In this document: in pieces, positions 26,339-34,265 of the stretch | Position numbering within the stretch: position 1 is the first letter of the stretch | Layout: each line of letters begins with the position of its first letter | Assembly (NCBI RefSeq): GCF_011049865.1 | Contig: NZ_DRGY01000003.1 | Span: 1 to 52,653 of the forward strand | Reading direction: 5' to 3' | DNA from: Marinobacter antarcticus | GTDB lineage: Bacteria; Pseudomonadota; Gammaproteobacteria; Pseudomonadales; Oleiphilaceae | Length of the DNA stretch: 52,653 nucleotides | Program-made: the position numbers and the translations under genes | The notes under the pieces: generated by a model | What the model was told of the DNA's origin: nothing | Databases searched by the model: none | Seen by the model: only the letters and a program-made list of their open reading frames with translations

Positions 26339-28252
26339 ATGAAACCCAGCTATACCAGTCAAGAAACCTTGAACCGGGCGCAGGAATCTGCCGCCCGGTT
26401 TTTTGATGGATCTAACGGACCATTTATTGATCGGGTACACCCAGAGCTAAAGCTCAAACTTCAGGAGCAGCGGGTTGCTCGCCAGGCGGAAGTGGGCCAA
26501 AGGCGCGCTGAAGCCTATAGGCTAGTCAAGGCGACGAAAAGTCCGACAGACCGTTTCCCAGGTTTGACAGGGGCATTCTTCAACCGGAAACCTCACGGGT
26601 GCAAGCCCGTACCAATACAGTTGGAAAAGGCGAAGCCTGGATACGCACGTGACCTTGATCAGGCGGGCACGTGGACCGTTATTGAGCGTCGTGACTGGGC
26701 TGGTGAATACCGGATAAGGATGGAAACCAGGCCGGGAGCCGGTGCACAGACCCCGGACAACGCGGGGGATCGTATTACCTCGATGCTCACAGAACGTGGG
26801 GCCCGTAAAATATCGGAAGCCTGTTATTTTATGGCCTGCCAACGTGGCGGTTTTTCCACATTCGCAACCCTAACGTTAAGCCAGGACGCCCGCGAAAAAC
26901 TTGGGCGCCGCGTAATGGTTCCAATGTTTCCGGCCAATGAATCCGGCTTTCCCGTAATACCCGCAGAGCCCGCCAGGGCCAAACAGGGCCCACTTGGGGT
27001 ACGCTATGATTTGGAAAGCGAAACCCCACGGTATAACGTTGCCGAAATAAACCAGCAAGCCGGAAAAATTCGGCATGAGGAAAGCGGCGCGCTGTATACG
27101 CCGCTGAAAATGGGGTGGAAATGGTCAGTACAAAAAGAGGCAAGCCGCTTTTTCGAAGCCGCAAATAAAATGTATCAACGCGGGTGGCAGTATCAGAATG
27201 ACCAGGGCGAAACGGTGAAAGTTGCCGGTTCCCGAAAGTGCGTAGCCAAAAAACGCCCGGCATTGAAGGGTGACCAGTTCGACGCAGTTGCGACCCCGAT
27301 AAAATTTGAGCCTGAACCCCTGGCGTATTTATGGGTAGCTGAGAATCCCGACCGGATCGACACGGAAACCGGCGAATACCTGGGAGAGAACCCCCACGTG
27401 CATTTAATGATGAAATGGCGCGTAGACTTTCGTCACTTTGACGCCTGGGCCGCTCGACTTGAAAAACTATGGGGTCACGGGTTCGCACATTTGGAGAAAA
27501 TCAAGGATCCGCAGAAAGCCGGGGGTTATGTAGCAAAGGCGGCGGGTTATCTAAGCAAAGCTCAAGGCAAAACCGATCAAGGAGACATCAGAGGCAACCG
27601 TTACGGCATAAGTACCAGAGCCAGGGCGCCCGGCTGGATTGAATGCGAACGGCACCAGGTTGGCCTCATGGGATGGCTCCTGGCTGAAGCACACGAGAAA
27701 TGGAATACCAAACACGGCCCTAAAATAGCGCGTCGTGATTACCTGAAAAAGAAGCTAACTGGTGATATTAGCGTAAGAGCCGGAAAGGTAGTCCAGATCC
27801 TCGCAGCACAACCTCACGAGCGCAAAGCCATCGGCAACGCGCTTGAAAAGGTACGGCGTGAGATCGCACTTTTACCAAGAGTTAGCAAATATGGAGCCGT
27901 GTTTAAAAGACAGGAACAGCTAAACCGATTCATAACCTGGGCCCATCGCCAAGGGTGGTCAGAGCGACCGCAGGAAAGCCTATGGCTGAAACAATGGCGG
28001 CAGAATCAGTTGTTGCGAAGGAACGGGTCGCGCCTCAACGCCAGCGCGGAAGATTTTGCTGCCTGGTACCAACAAGCCGAATCGGGTGAGTTCGACCTCG
28101 AAGGTGATTATCGAGGATGGGACCCCGCAGACGAGCCGGAGAACAGCCGTATTTCGTCGCCTATTGCTGAAGCAAAGGCTCAACCTTCATACGTGAGATC
28201 TCCTTGGAGTTCTGTCAATAACTGTACTATTTCAAACCGCTTTGAAAGCTAG
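26339..28252 (+). CDS. HUH-type replication initiator (rolling-circle endonuclease)
   Basis: A 637-residue protein starting at the ATG giving MKPSYTSQETLNRA, with AAAAGG upstream. The HUH motif is H353-V-H355 in ENPHVHLMMKW, preceded by a hydrophobic strand AYLWVAE. The tyrosine motif is Y397-V-A-K-A-A-G-Y404-L-S-K, giving two candidate catalytic tyrosines as in phage-type initiators. A Rep-like motif I is FSTFATLTLS near residue 180. The long N- and C-terminal regions are not recognised. It would nick an origin and start rolling-circle replication of the excised island. The 3' end overlaps the opposing nuclease gene by 26 bp. Confidence 0.75.
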   Translation: MKPSYTSQETLNRAQESAARFFDGSNGPFIDRVHPELKLKLQEQRVARQAEVGQRRAEAYRLVKATKSPTDRFPGLTGAFFNRKPHGCKPVPIQLEKAKPGYARDLDQAGTWTVIERRDWAGEYRIRMETRPGAGAQTPDNAGDRITSMLTERGARKISEACYFMACQRGGFSTFATLTLSQDAREKLGRRVMVPMFPANESGFPVIPAEPARAKQGPLGVRYDLESETPRYNVAEINQQAGKIRHEESGALYTPLKMGWKWSVQKEASRFFEAANKMYQRGWQYQNDQGETVKVAGSRKCVAKKRPALKGDQFDAVATPIKFEPEPLAYLWVAENPDRIDTETGEYLGENPHVHLMMKWRVDFRHFDAWAARLEKLWGHGFAHLEKIKDPQKAGGYVAKAAGYLSKAQGKTDQGDIRGNRYGISTRARAPGWIECERHQVGLMGWLLAEAHEKWNTKHGPKIARRDYLKKKLTGDISVRAGKVVQILAAQPHERKAIGNALEKVRREIALLPRVSKYGAVFKRQEQLNRFITWAHRQGWSERPQESLWLKQWRQNQLLRRNGSRLNASAEDFAAWYQQAESGEFDLEGDYRGWDPADEPENSRISSPIAEAKAQPSYVRSPWSSVNNCTISNRFES

Positions 28253-29075
28253 CTTCTTTTTGAACGGCAATATTCATCAGCTCTTTATTAAAGGAAATAG
28301 CATCTTGAGCATAGTGAGCGCGTCGATGGCAATTCGGACAAATGGCAACCACATTTTCCGGATGATCGGGGCCACCATCAGCTACCCGATATAAATGATG
28401 ACACTCAAGATAGGGACCCATCTTTGACTGAAACGGAGCCGGCTCTTTGCACCCCTCACAAACTCCCTTAGCACGGGCCAAAGCATAAAGCTTTATCGCC
28501 TGAGACCGAAAAAATGCAGCATACCGCCGCTCAATTGTGCTTTGTGTGTTAGGTTTCTTGGCGAGAGCAGCGTTCCGAAGTTCATCGAGACTTTTTAGTT
28601 TGAGAGTTTTCAGCGACCCGATCTGAGGTGGGTCGCTCGTTGTAAGATCATGTCCCACGGGATCAGGAACGGAATCAACATCAAGATGAAAAACAAATAC
28701 AATCCTATCGCTGCCTTCACGATCTGGTCGGATTTCTTCGTGGTATCCCAAGCACTCAGCGGAGCCGATGTACCTAACCACAGCTTTCCTTACATATTCA
28801 AAAAGGTGAAGGGTCTTCTGCGTGCGCGAGTGTTCCATAATGGCTTTATTACCAGACGCCATCTTCATGTCCCCGGTTTGACCCTCACCGGTATACCAGA
28901 AAACACCATCCTCCCGATATTCATCACGGTACCCGTGCTGCGCGCCTGTCTCTGAGGTAAAAAGGAAAATCGCCGGATAATTTTTTGGCGTGGATATACC
29001 GCCTTGGGCCTGCCCTCCGAATCGTCCATGAATATCAGTTTTTCGGCTGTATTCCTTGCCCACCTCAAAATGCAT
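28227..29075 (-). CDS. HNH endonuclease with ScoMcrA-like SRA domain (type IV restriction-like)
   Basis: A 282-residue nuclease. The ATG at 29075 is chosen because GAGGT lies just upstream. The N-terminal half has HGRFGGQAQGGISTP, AIFLFTSETGAQHGY and YTGEGQTGDMKMASGNKAI, the signature pattern of SRA-like domains in McrA-type modified-DNA restriction enzymes. The C-terminal half is a zinc-stabilised HNH: CEGC, YLECHHLYRVADGG, ENVVAICPNCHRRAH. It likely cuts DNA carrying modified bases, such as phage DNA. It is convergent with rep. Modification specificity cannot be read from the sequence. Confidence 0.85.
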   Translation of the reverse strand: MHFEVGKEYSRKTDIHGRFGGQAQGGISTPKNYPAIFLFTSETGAQHGYRDEYREDGVFWYTGEGQTGDMKMASGNKAIMEHSRTQKTLHLFEYVRKAVVRYIGSAECLGYHEEIRPDREGSDRIVFVFHLDVDSVPDPVGHDLTTSDPPQIGSLKTLKLKSLDELRNAALAKKPNTQSTIERRYAAFFRSQAIKLYALARAKGVCEGCKEPAPFQSKMGPYLECHHLYRVADGGPDHPENVVAICPNCHRRAHYAQDAISFNKELMNIAVQKEASFQSGLK

Positions 29076-29160
29076 TTCCCACCTCAACCTTGTATTATAG
29101 TAATCTTATAACTCCACTCACGGTGGCGTTATAATAAACAAAAACATAAATAAAATACTT

Positions 29161-30666
29161 CTACACGCACCTGAGAACGAAAACCAAAATCAACAGGACT
29201 ATGTTTGAAGCAACCCAGGTAAAAACAAATAAATTCCGCTGTTTTTCGATAAACTGTGTTTCAGAAGCCTTAGGGTCACTTTTGCCTAAAATTCTCTCAA
29301 TATCGTCCGCTTTAAGAATATCGGTATATCGAAGTCTTATATCATCATACCGCTTTAAAAGTCTGTGCTTATCGCGGTTTACTTCTATAACCGAAACAAT
29401 CAAGTAAATAAATGAAATAGCTATTAACGCGAATGCAACGTACGAAACCTCTTCGGTCATCAGTTGGGTCTGTTTTTTTTGAACTAAAACCCTAAGAAGA
29501 AATATTGAAATGAAAAATGTAATTATAGACCAAAATGTGCTTTTTAACGTCGAAAACATGCCATTGACAAGATCCTTCGATTTGTCCGATTGTGAATGTA
29601 CAAAGTCGAGAATCTTGTTTTTGACATCGATATACTGCTTTACGTTTTCTTTGAGATAAATTTCGTAAGCTGAAAATATCGAAAGAGCTGCGCATTCCTC
29701 AATGTTGGCAATTTCGTCGCCAGGGCAATGCAGTGTAATTACATTTCTAGCAAGACCAATTTTATCGACAAAATTACCGGCGCCATACGTCCACTCATAA
29801 ATAGTGAACAATTCTTTTAAAAATATAGGAGTGTTGCCATCGGGCTTAACCGCAGATGAGAAAGTTTTATATCCCTTAAGCGTATAATTTAGGGCATCTT
29901 TATCAACTGAAGTAATGTCAGCCAGGAATATTACCGACAAAGCAGAACACAATATATTAAAGTGCTTATCAATTTCATCGTTTCCTGAACTGCCTACCAA
30001 ATAAAAATCTTCTGGAATCAAGCTAATTAAATAAGCATTTGCGAAATGAGAGCAACGATTCCGGTTATCAATTCGAGACTTTCTTAACTCTTTTGCCTCT
30101 CGATTCAGATTATTGTTAGCGATGGATTCATGAAATTGATATGCAGAAACAAATAAAAAACTATTCGTTCGAAAAGAAGGTACGTCGTCCCATACCTTAA
30201 ACACCACTCCATTACAGTCCGAGAACCTATTCCACTTTTCTAGCGCCTCTTGTAGAGAAAGATTGCTTAGATATTTAGAAAAATCGTCCTGAGAATATAC
30301 TGAAGTGACCGTCAGAGACGAGTCGTTAGAAAAGGCTTTATCTACCCTAATAGTTAAATGAAAATGCTCACCGTCTTCTATACGCGTGAGAGCATCGGCA
30401 ACATTATCTAGTTTATCTCGTATAGACTCGGCGTCATGAGGATCGATGACAACTGGATCCTCTATACCCACAGAAAATTTAAGAGTAAATCGATCCTGGG
30501 TTTTAGGTTGATCCGCAAATAGGGCCTTTAAGTTATCAGATGCATCATCTAAAAGATAATGATCTTTCAATAAGAACTCGCCATCATATTTTACAAAGTT
30601 CTCATCTACAGAAATCTTTCCATAGGAACTAGACAGCAATCTCAAACAAGAACTTATAAGGCTCAT
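29161..30666 (-). CDS. Multi-pass membrane protein, second gene of an AT-rich island pair
   Basis: A 501-residue protein of unknown family. Residues 1 to about 370 are soluble and mixed alpha/beta; the C-terminal part has three membrane helices (ITFFISIFLLRVLV, YVAFALIAISFIYLIVSVIEV and FVFTWVASNIVLLILVFVL), with a charged cytoplasmic segment between the second and third. It begins 2 bp after the stop of the NdpA-like gene, so the two are one operon. Codon use is strikingly AT-rich compared with the host genes. A membrane effector paired with a sensor is a common defence layout; this is inference from layout only. Confidence 0.7.
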   Translation of the reverse strand: MSLISSCLRLLSSSYGKISVDENFVKYDGEFLLKDHYLLDDASDNLKALFADQPKTQDRFTLKFSVGIEDPVVIDPHDAESIRDKLDNVADALTRIEDGEHFHLTIRVDKAFSNDSSLTVTSVYSQDDFSKYLSNLSLQEALEKWNRFSDCNGVVFKVWDDVPSFRTNSFLFVSAYQFHESIANNNLNREAKELRKSRIDNRNRCSHFANAYLISLIPEDFYLVGSSGNDEIDKHFNILCSALSVIFLADITSVDKDALNYTLKGYKTFSSAVKPDGNTPIFLKELFTIYEWTYGAGNFVDKIGLARNVITLHCPGDEIANIEECAALSIFSAYEIYLKENVKQYIDVKNKILDFVHSQSDKSKDLVNGMFSTLKSTFWSIITFFISIFLLRVLVQKKQTQLMTEEVSYVAFALIAISFIYLIVSVIEVNRDKHRLLKRYDDIRLRYTDILKADDIERILGKSDPKASETQFIEKQRNLFVFTWVASNIVLLILVFVLRCV

Positions 30667-30668
30667 TT

Positions 30669-31706
30669 TTAGTTATCTTCTTTTTTCTTATAAAATTCTC
30701 TATACCCGGACTCAGAATAAATTTTAATAAACTTTCCCTTATCATCCGAGCCAGTATCTACAATATCGTCTAGATCCGGCACATCACCATTAAGCCGAAG
30801 CTCAAAATTCTCCGCTAAGTGAACTTTGTGCCGAATTTTCGACCTAATACCGCTTGTTTCGAGATCAAATTGCCTATCGAAGTTTTTTTCCTCAGGAAGC
30901 TTTTCAAGACTGGAAACAATTTCCGGCATCTTCGCCTCAAGCTCTTTATTTTCAGGCTTATAGTTACTGAATAAATCGACTACCTCCTGGAAAACAAAAC
31001 CATCATTATTGGCAAAATAAGAGTTTAGATCGTTTTTCAGATAGTGATAGTCTGCAGGAAACTTCTTTCTAAGCCGTCTTCTTAACAAATTATCGATATT
31101 AACATATGCATTACTGGTGTTCGTCTTCGAAGATTGCTTTTCTTTGCATGCCAAAAAGTTTTTCCACCAGTACTCGGATATTGTTGAGTTGCTGTCAGAT
31201 ATAATTAAATCTTCCAATTCGTCAGCTGTGGAAAATCTTGCAAGACAAGATTTCTGAACCCTATCTTTCTTTACAGGTAACCCAGAACGAATCGATAGAG
31301 CACTGGCATCAACGATTTTTTCATGGTCGATTTTTATAAAAAGGATCAAAGATCCCGAATTGTGTTCAGCATAGACCTGAAGCAAGCTGCCCTTTCGTAT
31401 ATCCGCGATCCCCTCCACTTTCTTTTGGCGATCAACTTCCTCACGAATGAGTTTTTTTGCCACTATGTCGGCGTGCTCAGACCACTCATCGTCAGTCCCC
31501 ATCTTTAAGATACGAGCGGGAACTTCTTCCGTTTTAGAGGAGAACTCGAAGAAACGACCACGTTTCAAAGTTAATATTTCTTGCACCAAATCAACAACAT
31601 ATTCCTCTAGGTCCTTATGAGCTTTGTCTAAAGAAACGCTAGTTGCGGTTTCGCTAGGAACATCTAAATGGTGAAGCGAGTACTGGTCAATCTTGAGGCC
31701 TTCCAT
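30669..31706 (-). CDS. NdpA/NA37-like nucleoid-associated protein, first gene of an AT-rich pair
   Basis: A 345-residue protein. The start IDQYSLHHLDV, the central GSLLQVYAEHNSGSLILFIKIDHE, and the end VHLAENFELRLNGDVPDLDD followed by KGKFIKIYSESGYREF follow the pattern of NA37/YejK proteins, which bind DNA or the nucleoid. Similarity is judged by eye and is moderate. AT-rich like its partner. Lying at the tRNA end of the island with a membrane partner, it may sense DNA during phage infection. Alternative: a DUF4868/KwaB-like protein, which would make the pair Kiwa-like, but the partner is too large for KwaA. Confidence 0.5.
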   Translation of the reverse strand: MEGLKIDQYSLHHLDVPSETATSVSLDKAHKDLEEYVVDLVQEILTLKRGRFFEFSSKTEEVPARILKMGTDDEWSEHADIVAKKLIREEVDRQKKVEGIADIRKGSLLQVYAEHNSGSLILFIKIDHEKIVDASALSIRSGLPVKKDRVQKSCLARFSTADELEDLIISDSNSTISEYWWKNFLACKEKQSSKTNTSNAYVNIDNLLRRRLRKKFPADYHYLKNDLNSYFANNDGFVFQEVVDLFSNYKPENKELEAKMPEIVSSLEKLPEEKNFDRQFDLETSGIRSKIRHKVHLAENFELRLNGDVPDLDDIVDTGSDDKGKFIKIYSESGYREFYKKKEDN

Positions 31707-31846
31707 ATCCGTCCTTGTCTATTATTTTCGTGTTATTCAGCAACTAGCTAGTATGCTTATCCACGGAGTTTGCCATACGAGGGATCATGATTGCTATTTC
31801 GCAAATGCAAAAGTGCTAGATGCGTATCAACGATTCCGATCGCAAG

Positions 31847-31868
31847 CTGTCTACATAGCGTCTACATT
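31847..31868. promoter_or_regulatory. Right integrase arm-type site
   Basis: A 22-bp block matching 22581-22602 with one difference, holding two TCTACAT boxes 11 bp apart, in the otherwise empty 216-bp stretch between the NdpA-like gene and the tRNA. It supports specific integrase binding at both island ends. Confidence 0.65.
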
Positions 31869-31922
31869 TGAAATTTATCACAAAGGGCTTTAGGCGAGAA
31901 CTAGCATAAGATGCTGTTTTAT

Positions 31923-31979
31923 ATGGTGCTCCGGGCCGGAATTGAACCGGCACGACCCAGGGGTCGAGAGATTTTAAGT
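31923..31979. repeat. Right attachment repeat within tRNA-Leu
   Basis: Perfect 57-bp copy of 22396-22452. It covers the 3' half of the tRNA gene, so recombination leaves the tRNA intact. Confidence 0.9.
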
Positions 31980-32010
31980 CTCTTGTGTCTACCAATTCCA
32001 CCACCGGAGC
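31924..32010 (-). tRNA. tRNA-Leu (UAA)
   Basis: An 87-nt class II tRNA on the minus strand with encoded CCA. Acceptor GCTCCGG pairs with CCGGAGC; the anticodon loop CTTAAAA gives anticodon UAA; the variable arm and T-loop GGTTCAATTCC are present. It is the integration target of the island. Confidence 0.95.
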
Positions 32011-32075
32011 ATTCGGGGAGGTTTTGAAGGGCAGAATTGTATAAGGCCATGGGTGATAACGCAATTCAAAACGCC

Positions 32076-32092
32076 ATCAGGTGGCTCCTGAT
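32076..32092 (-). terminator. Possible terminator after the methyltransferase gene
   Basis: ATCAGG / CCTGAT inverted repeat with a 5-nt loop, between the minus-strand methyltransferase and the tRNA. A short T-run (GGCGTTTTG) follows on the minus strand. Confidence 0.35.
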
Positions 32093-32149
32093 TGCGGCGG
32101 AGAGGGTCTTGGGGTCGCTCCTGCCCTTGGTATCTGCGCGGAGAAAGGC

Positions 32150-32773
32150 TTAGGCCGGCTTTTTTGCGATCCCTTTATAGATATAGCCGGCTATTTTCGG
32201 TGCGCCAGGCAGGTAAAAATTTTCAAGCTCGGTCAGCTCAAACCCCGCATCTCGGATCAGGTCGGCAATACTGCGATTCAGGTGGCAACCACCGGCCAGC
32301 TTTTTCCAGCCGGGGGTAATCCGATGCTGCCACTTACGGATATTTTCCTCGGGCGCCTCGCCGTGTTCGAGAAACAGAAGTTCGCCGCCCGGCTTCAGTA
32401 CGCGTTTCATTTGCTGCAGTGCGGTGCTCCAGTCGGGAATGGTGCACAGCGTGAACGTTAGCAGTACCGTGTCCACGCTGTTGTCGTCCAGAGGTATCTG
32501 TTCCCCTGGCAGGCCTAGCCACTCCACACGCATCGATGAGCGTTTCAAATTTGATTGCGCTTTGCGTCGCATGCCTTCCGAAGGTTCAAGCCCGTAAACC
32601 ATCTCAACGGTGTTCGGGTTGTAAAACGCAAGGTTAATACCCGAGCCCATTCCAACTTCAAGCACGCGGCCTTTGGCCAGCGGCACGAGCTGGCTGCGCA
32701 ATTTCATAACCTGCCCCATAGAGCAGGCACGATCAATAATGTGCGGCAGAATGCGTTCTTCGTAAAAGCTCAT
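32150..32773 (-). CDS. Class I SAM-dependent methyltransferase
   Basis: A 207-residue methyltransferase. Motif I is RVLEVGMGSGINLAFY near residue 37, motif II is EMVYGLEPSEGM, motif IV is SVDTVLLTFTLCTI, and the post-motif is VLKPGGELLFLEHG. The C-terminal WKKLAGGCHLNRSIADLI is shared with phospholipid-methyltransferase-like and thiol-methyltransferase-like groups. Acceptor not predictable. It lies 14 bp downstream of the reductase gene on the same strand, so the two are likely co-transcribed. Confidence 0.88.
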   Translation of the reverse strand: MSFYEERILPHIIDRACSMGQVMKLRSQLVPLAKGRVLEVGMGSGINLAFYNPNTVEMVYGLEPSEGMRRKAQSNLKRSSMRVEWLGLPGEQIPLDDNSVDTVLLTFTLCTIPDWSTALQQMKRVLKPGGELLFLEHGEAPEENIRKWQHRITPGWKKLAGGCHLNRSIADLIRDAGFELTELENFYLPGAPKIAGYIYKGIAKKPA

Positions 32774-32787
32774 GCAATCGCCCTGCT

Positions 32788-34029
32788 CTAGCGGGTTTCA
32801 ACTAACTCAAAGGTCAGCCCGGCTTTTGTTGTCAGGCGCTCCATCAGTTTGCTGCCCAGTAACGATGCGGGTGTCCAGAAACCGCCCGGCTGATCGGCGG
32901 GAATGTCGAACGCGAGGCACATGCCAGCTTCGCCAAGCATTTTGCTGGTAGAGCCGTAGCCTGGGTCAGCATCGCCCGTCACTTTTGTGATCATGGTTCT
33001 GCCATCCTGGGTGCGCCCTACAAAGCGCAAATCGTAGAACCCGGACTTTTGAGCTTCCGGGCTTGGGCCTTCACCGGCCTGGGGTACAAACTTCTCAACC
33101 ACCCAGCGCGTTGGTTTGATCGCGGATGCGGTGAAGAAGCTCGCCAACGCTGCCGTGATGCCGTAAGCCGTTAAACGGCCTTTAGTGCCGCGACCCGCCA
33201 TCATGGCTTCATCGTAGGTGAATTCTTTGCCGTAACGGGCGCCCTGCATTGCGTTTGAGCGGTGCACCACGCGGGTATTGATCGCCCCCATAACAAACGG
33301 CGCTAGCCAAACATCAAATGTCTTATCGAACTCAGCGCCTTTCAAGCTTGGCTGCCGCGTTTTTGAGCGATGTTCCGGTGGGCAAATAGAGAACGGGTTG
33401 GCCAGCTCCTTGCGCAGTTTGGGGTCAGCTGCGGCTTCTTTGGCCACGTTCATCATAGACGCGACTGTGCCGCCAGAAATGCCTCCCTTGGCGACTTTTA
33501 CCCGCATTCGCACGTCTTGGCAGGGCTCGCCAAACGTTTTTTCTGCCTGCTGCTGCAAGAACCAAACCCCCATATCCGACGGAATGGAGTCAAAACCGCA
33601 GCAATGAATAATGCGCGCTCCGGATGCTTTGGCCTGGTCTTCATAGCGCTCAACCATGCGGCGAATCCACTGCACTTCACCGGTTAAATCACAGTAGTCG
33701 GTGCCCGTTTCTACACAGGCTTTTACCAGCGGCTCCCCGAACAACGCGTAAGGTCCAACCGTGGAGATAATCACGCGGGTTTGCTCACACATTGCTTTCA
33801 GGGCCAGGTGGTCGTTGGCGTCAGCCAAAATCACAGGCAACGCACTCGCATCGGCGCCCAAACCCGATTTTAACTCGTCGAGTTTAGCCTCCGACCGTCC
33901 TGCAATGGCCCATTTCACCTCGCCAGCCACACCGTAGGCGTCAAACAGATAACGCGTGAGTATCTGGCCGACAAAGCTGGTGGCACCGAAGACAACCAGG
34001 TCGTAGGTGGTTTCTGCTGAATCAGTCAT
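32788..34029 (-). CDS. Saccharopine dehydrogenase-like / trans-acting enoyl reductase family protein
   Basis: A 413-residue NAD(P)-binding protein. The ATG giving MTDSAETTYDLV is used, with GAAGG upstream; the frame extends nine codons further without a good site. Rossmann motif VFGATSFVGQILTRYL is near the N-terminus, followed by WAIAGRSEAKLDEL and VISTVGPYALFGEPLV, then TDYCDLTGEVQWIRRM. The family includes mycobacterial lipid reductases and eukaryotic SCCPDH; the bacterial role is unclear, probably in lipid metabolism. Confidence 0.85.
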   Translation of the reverse strand: MTDSAETTYDLVVFGATSFVGQILTRYLFDAYGVAGEVKWAIAGRSEAKLDELKSGLGADASALPVILADANDHLALKAMCEQTRVIISTVGPYALFGEPLVKACVETGTDYCDLTGEVQWIRRMVERYEDQAKASGARIIHCCGFDSIPSDMGVWFLQQQAEKTFGEPCQDVRMRVKVAKGGISGGTVASMMNVAKEAAADPKLRKELANPFSICPPEHRSKTRQPSLKGAEFDKTFDVWLAPFVMGAINTRVVHRSNAMQGARYGKEFTYDEAMMAGRGTKGRLTAYGITAALASFFTASAIKPTRWVVEKFVPQAGEGPSPEAQKSGFYDLRFVGRTQDGRTMITKVTGDADPGYGSTSKMLGEAGMCLAFDIPADQPGGFWTPASLLGSKLMERLTTKAGLTFELVETR

Positions 34030-34153
34030 AGCCTGACCTTCTTTTGGAGGATCCATGGAAATTGGCGCGTATCAACGTGCGCTGGGGAATTACGTCAGGC
34101 CAATCTTAACAGGTTTGAACGTGCGTTCGACTTTAAAGGTAGTGCGGGGAAAA

Positions 34154-34169
34154 GGAGCCCGGAGGCTCT
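34154..34169 (-). terminator. Weak hairpin downstream of rlmA
   Basis: GAGCC / GGCTC stem with a 4-nt loop followed on the minus strand by CTTTTCC, 97 bp after the rlmA stop. Short stem and short T-run make it a weak candidate. The rest of the 34030-34265 gap shows nothing clear. Confidence 0.25.
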
Positions 34170-34265
34170 GAGTGTAGGTGTTGTTTAAAAAATCGCCATT
34201 GATTGTTCAGGAGGTCTTCACCGGCAGGAGATTTATTCCCGGAGCGGAACGCTCTGGCATTGAAA

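Larger units (their letters stand above)
22396..31979. mobile_element. Integrative island at tRNA-Leu(UAA), about 9.5 kb
   Basis: Bounded by perfect 57-bp direct repeats of the 3' half of tRNA-Leu. Gene order is integrase, HEPN-like protein, unknown, AlpA-like regulator, small ORF, HUH replication initiator, SRA-HNH nuclease, membrane protein and NdpA-like protein. Matching integrase arm-type sites lie near both ends. There are no phage capsid, portal or tail genes, and no relaxase or type IV secretion genes, so it would need a helper to move between cells. The architecture suggests a phage satellite or an integrative replicon. The cargo at the tRNA end is markedly AT-rich. Confidence 0.85.

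Noticed and set aside
26829..27488. Minus-strand open frame of 219 codons inside rep
   Set aside because: Overlies the HUH domain coding region; its protein is Arg/Pro-rich in the manner of shadow frames.
29161..31706. Classical Kiwa (KwaA/KwaB) system
   Set aside because: KwaA is a small four-helix protein; the membrane partner here is 501 residues with a large soluble part, and the other protein looks more like NA37 than DUF4868.
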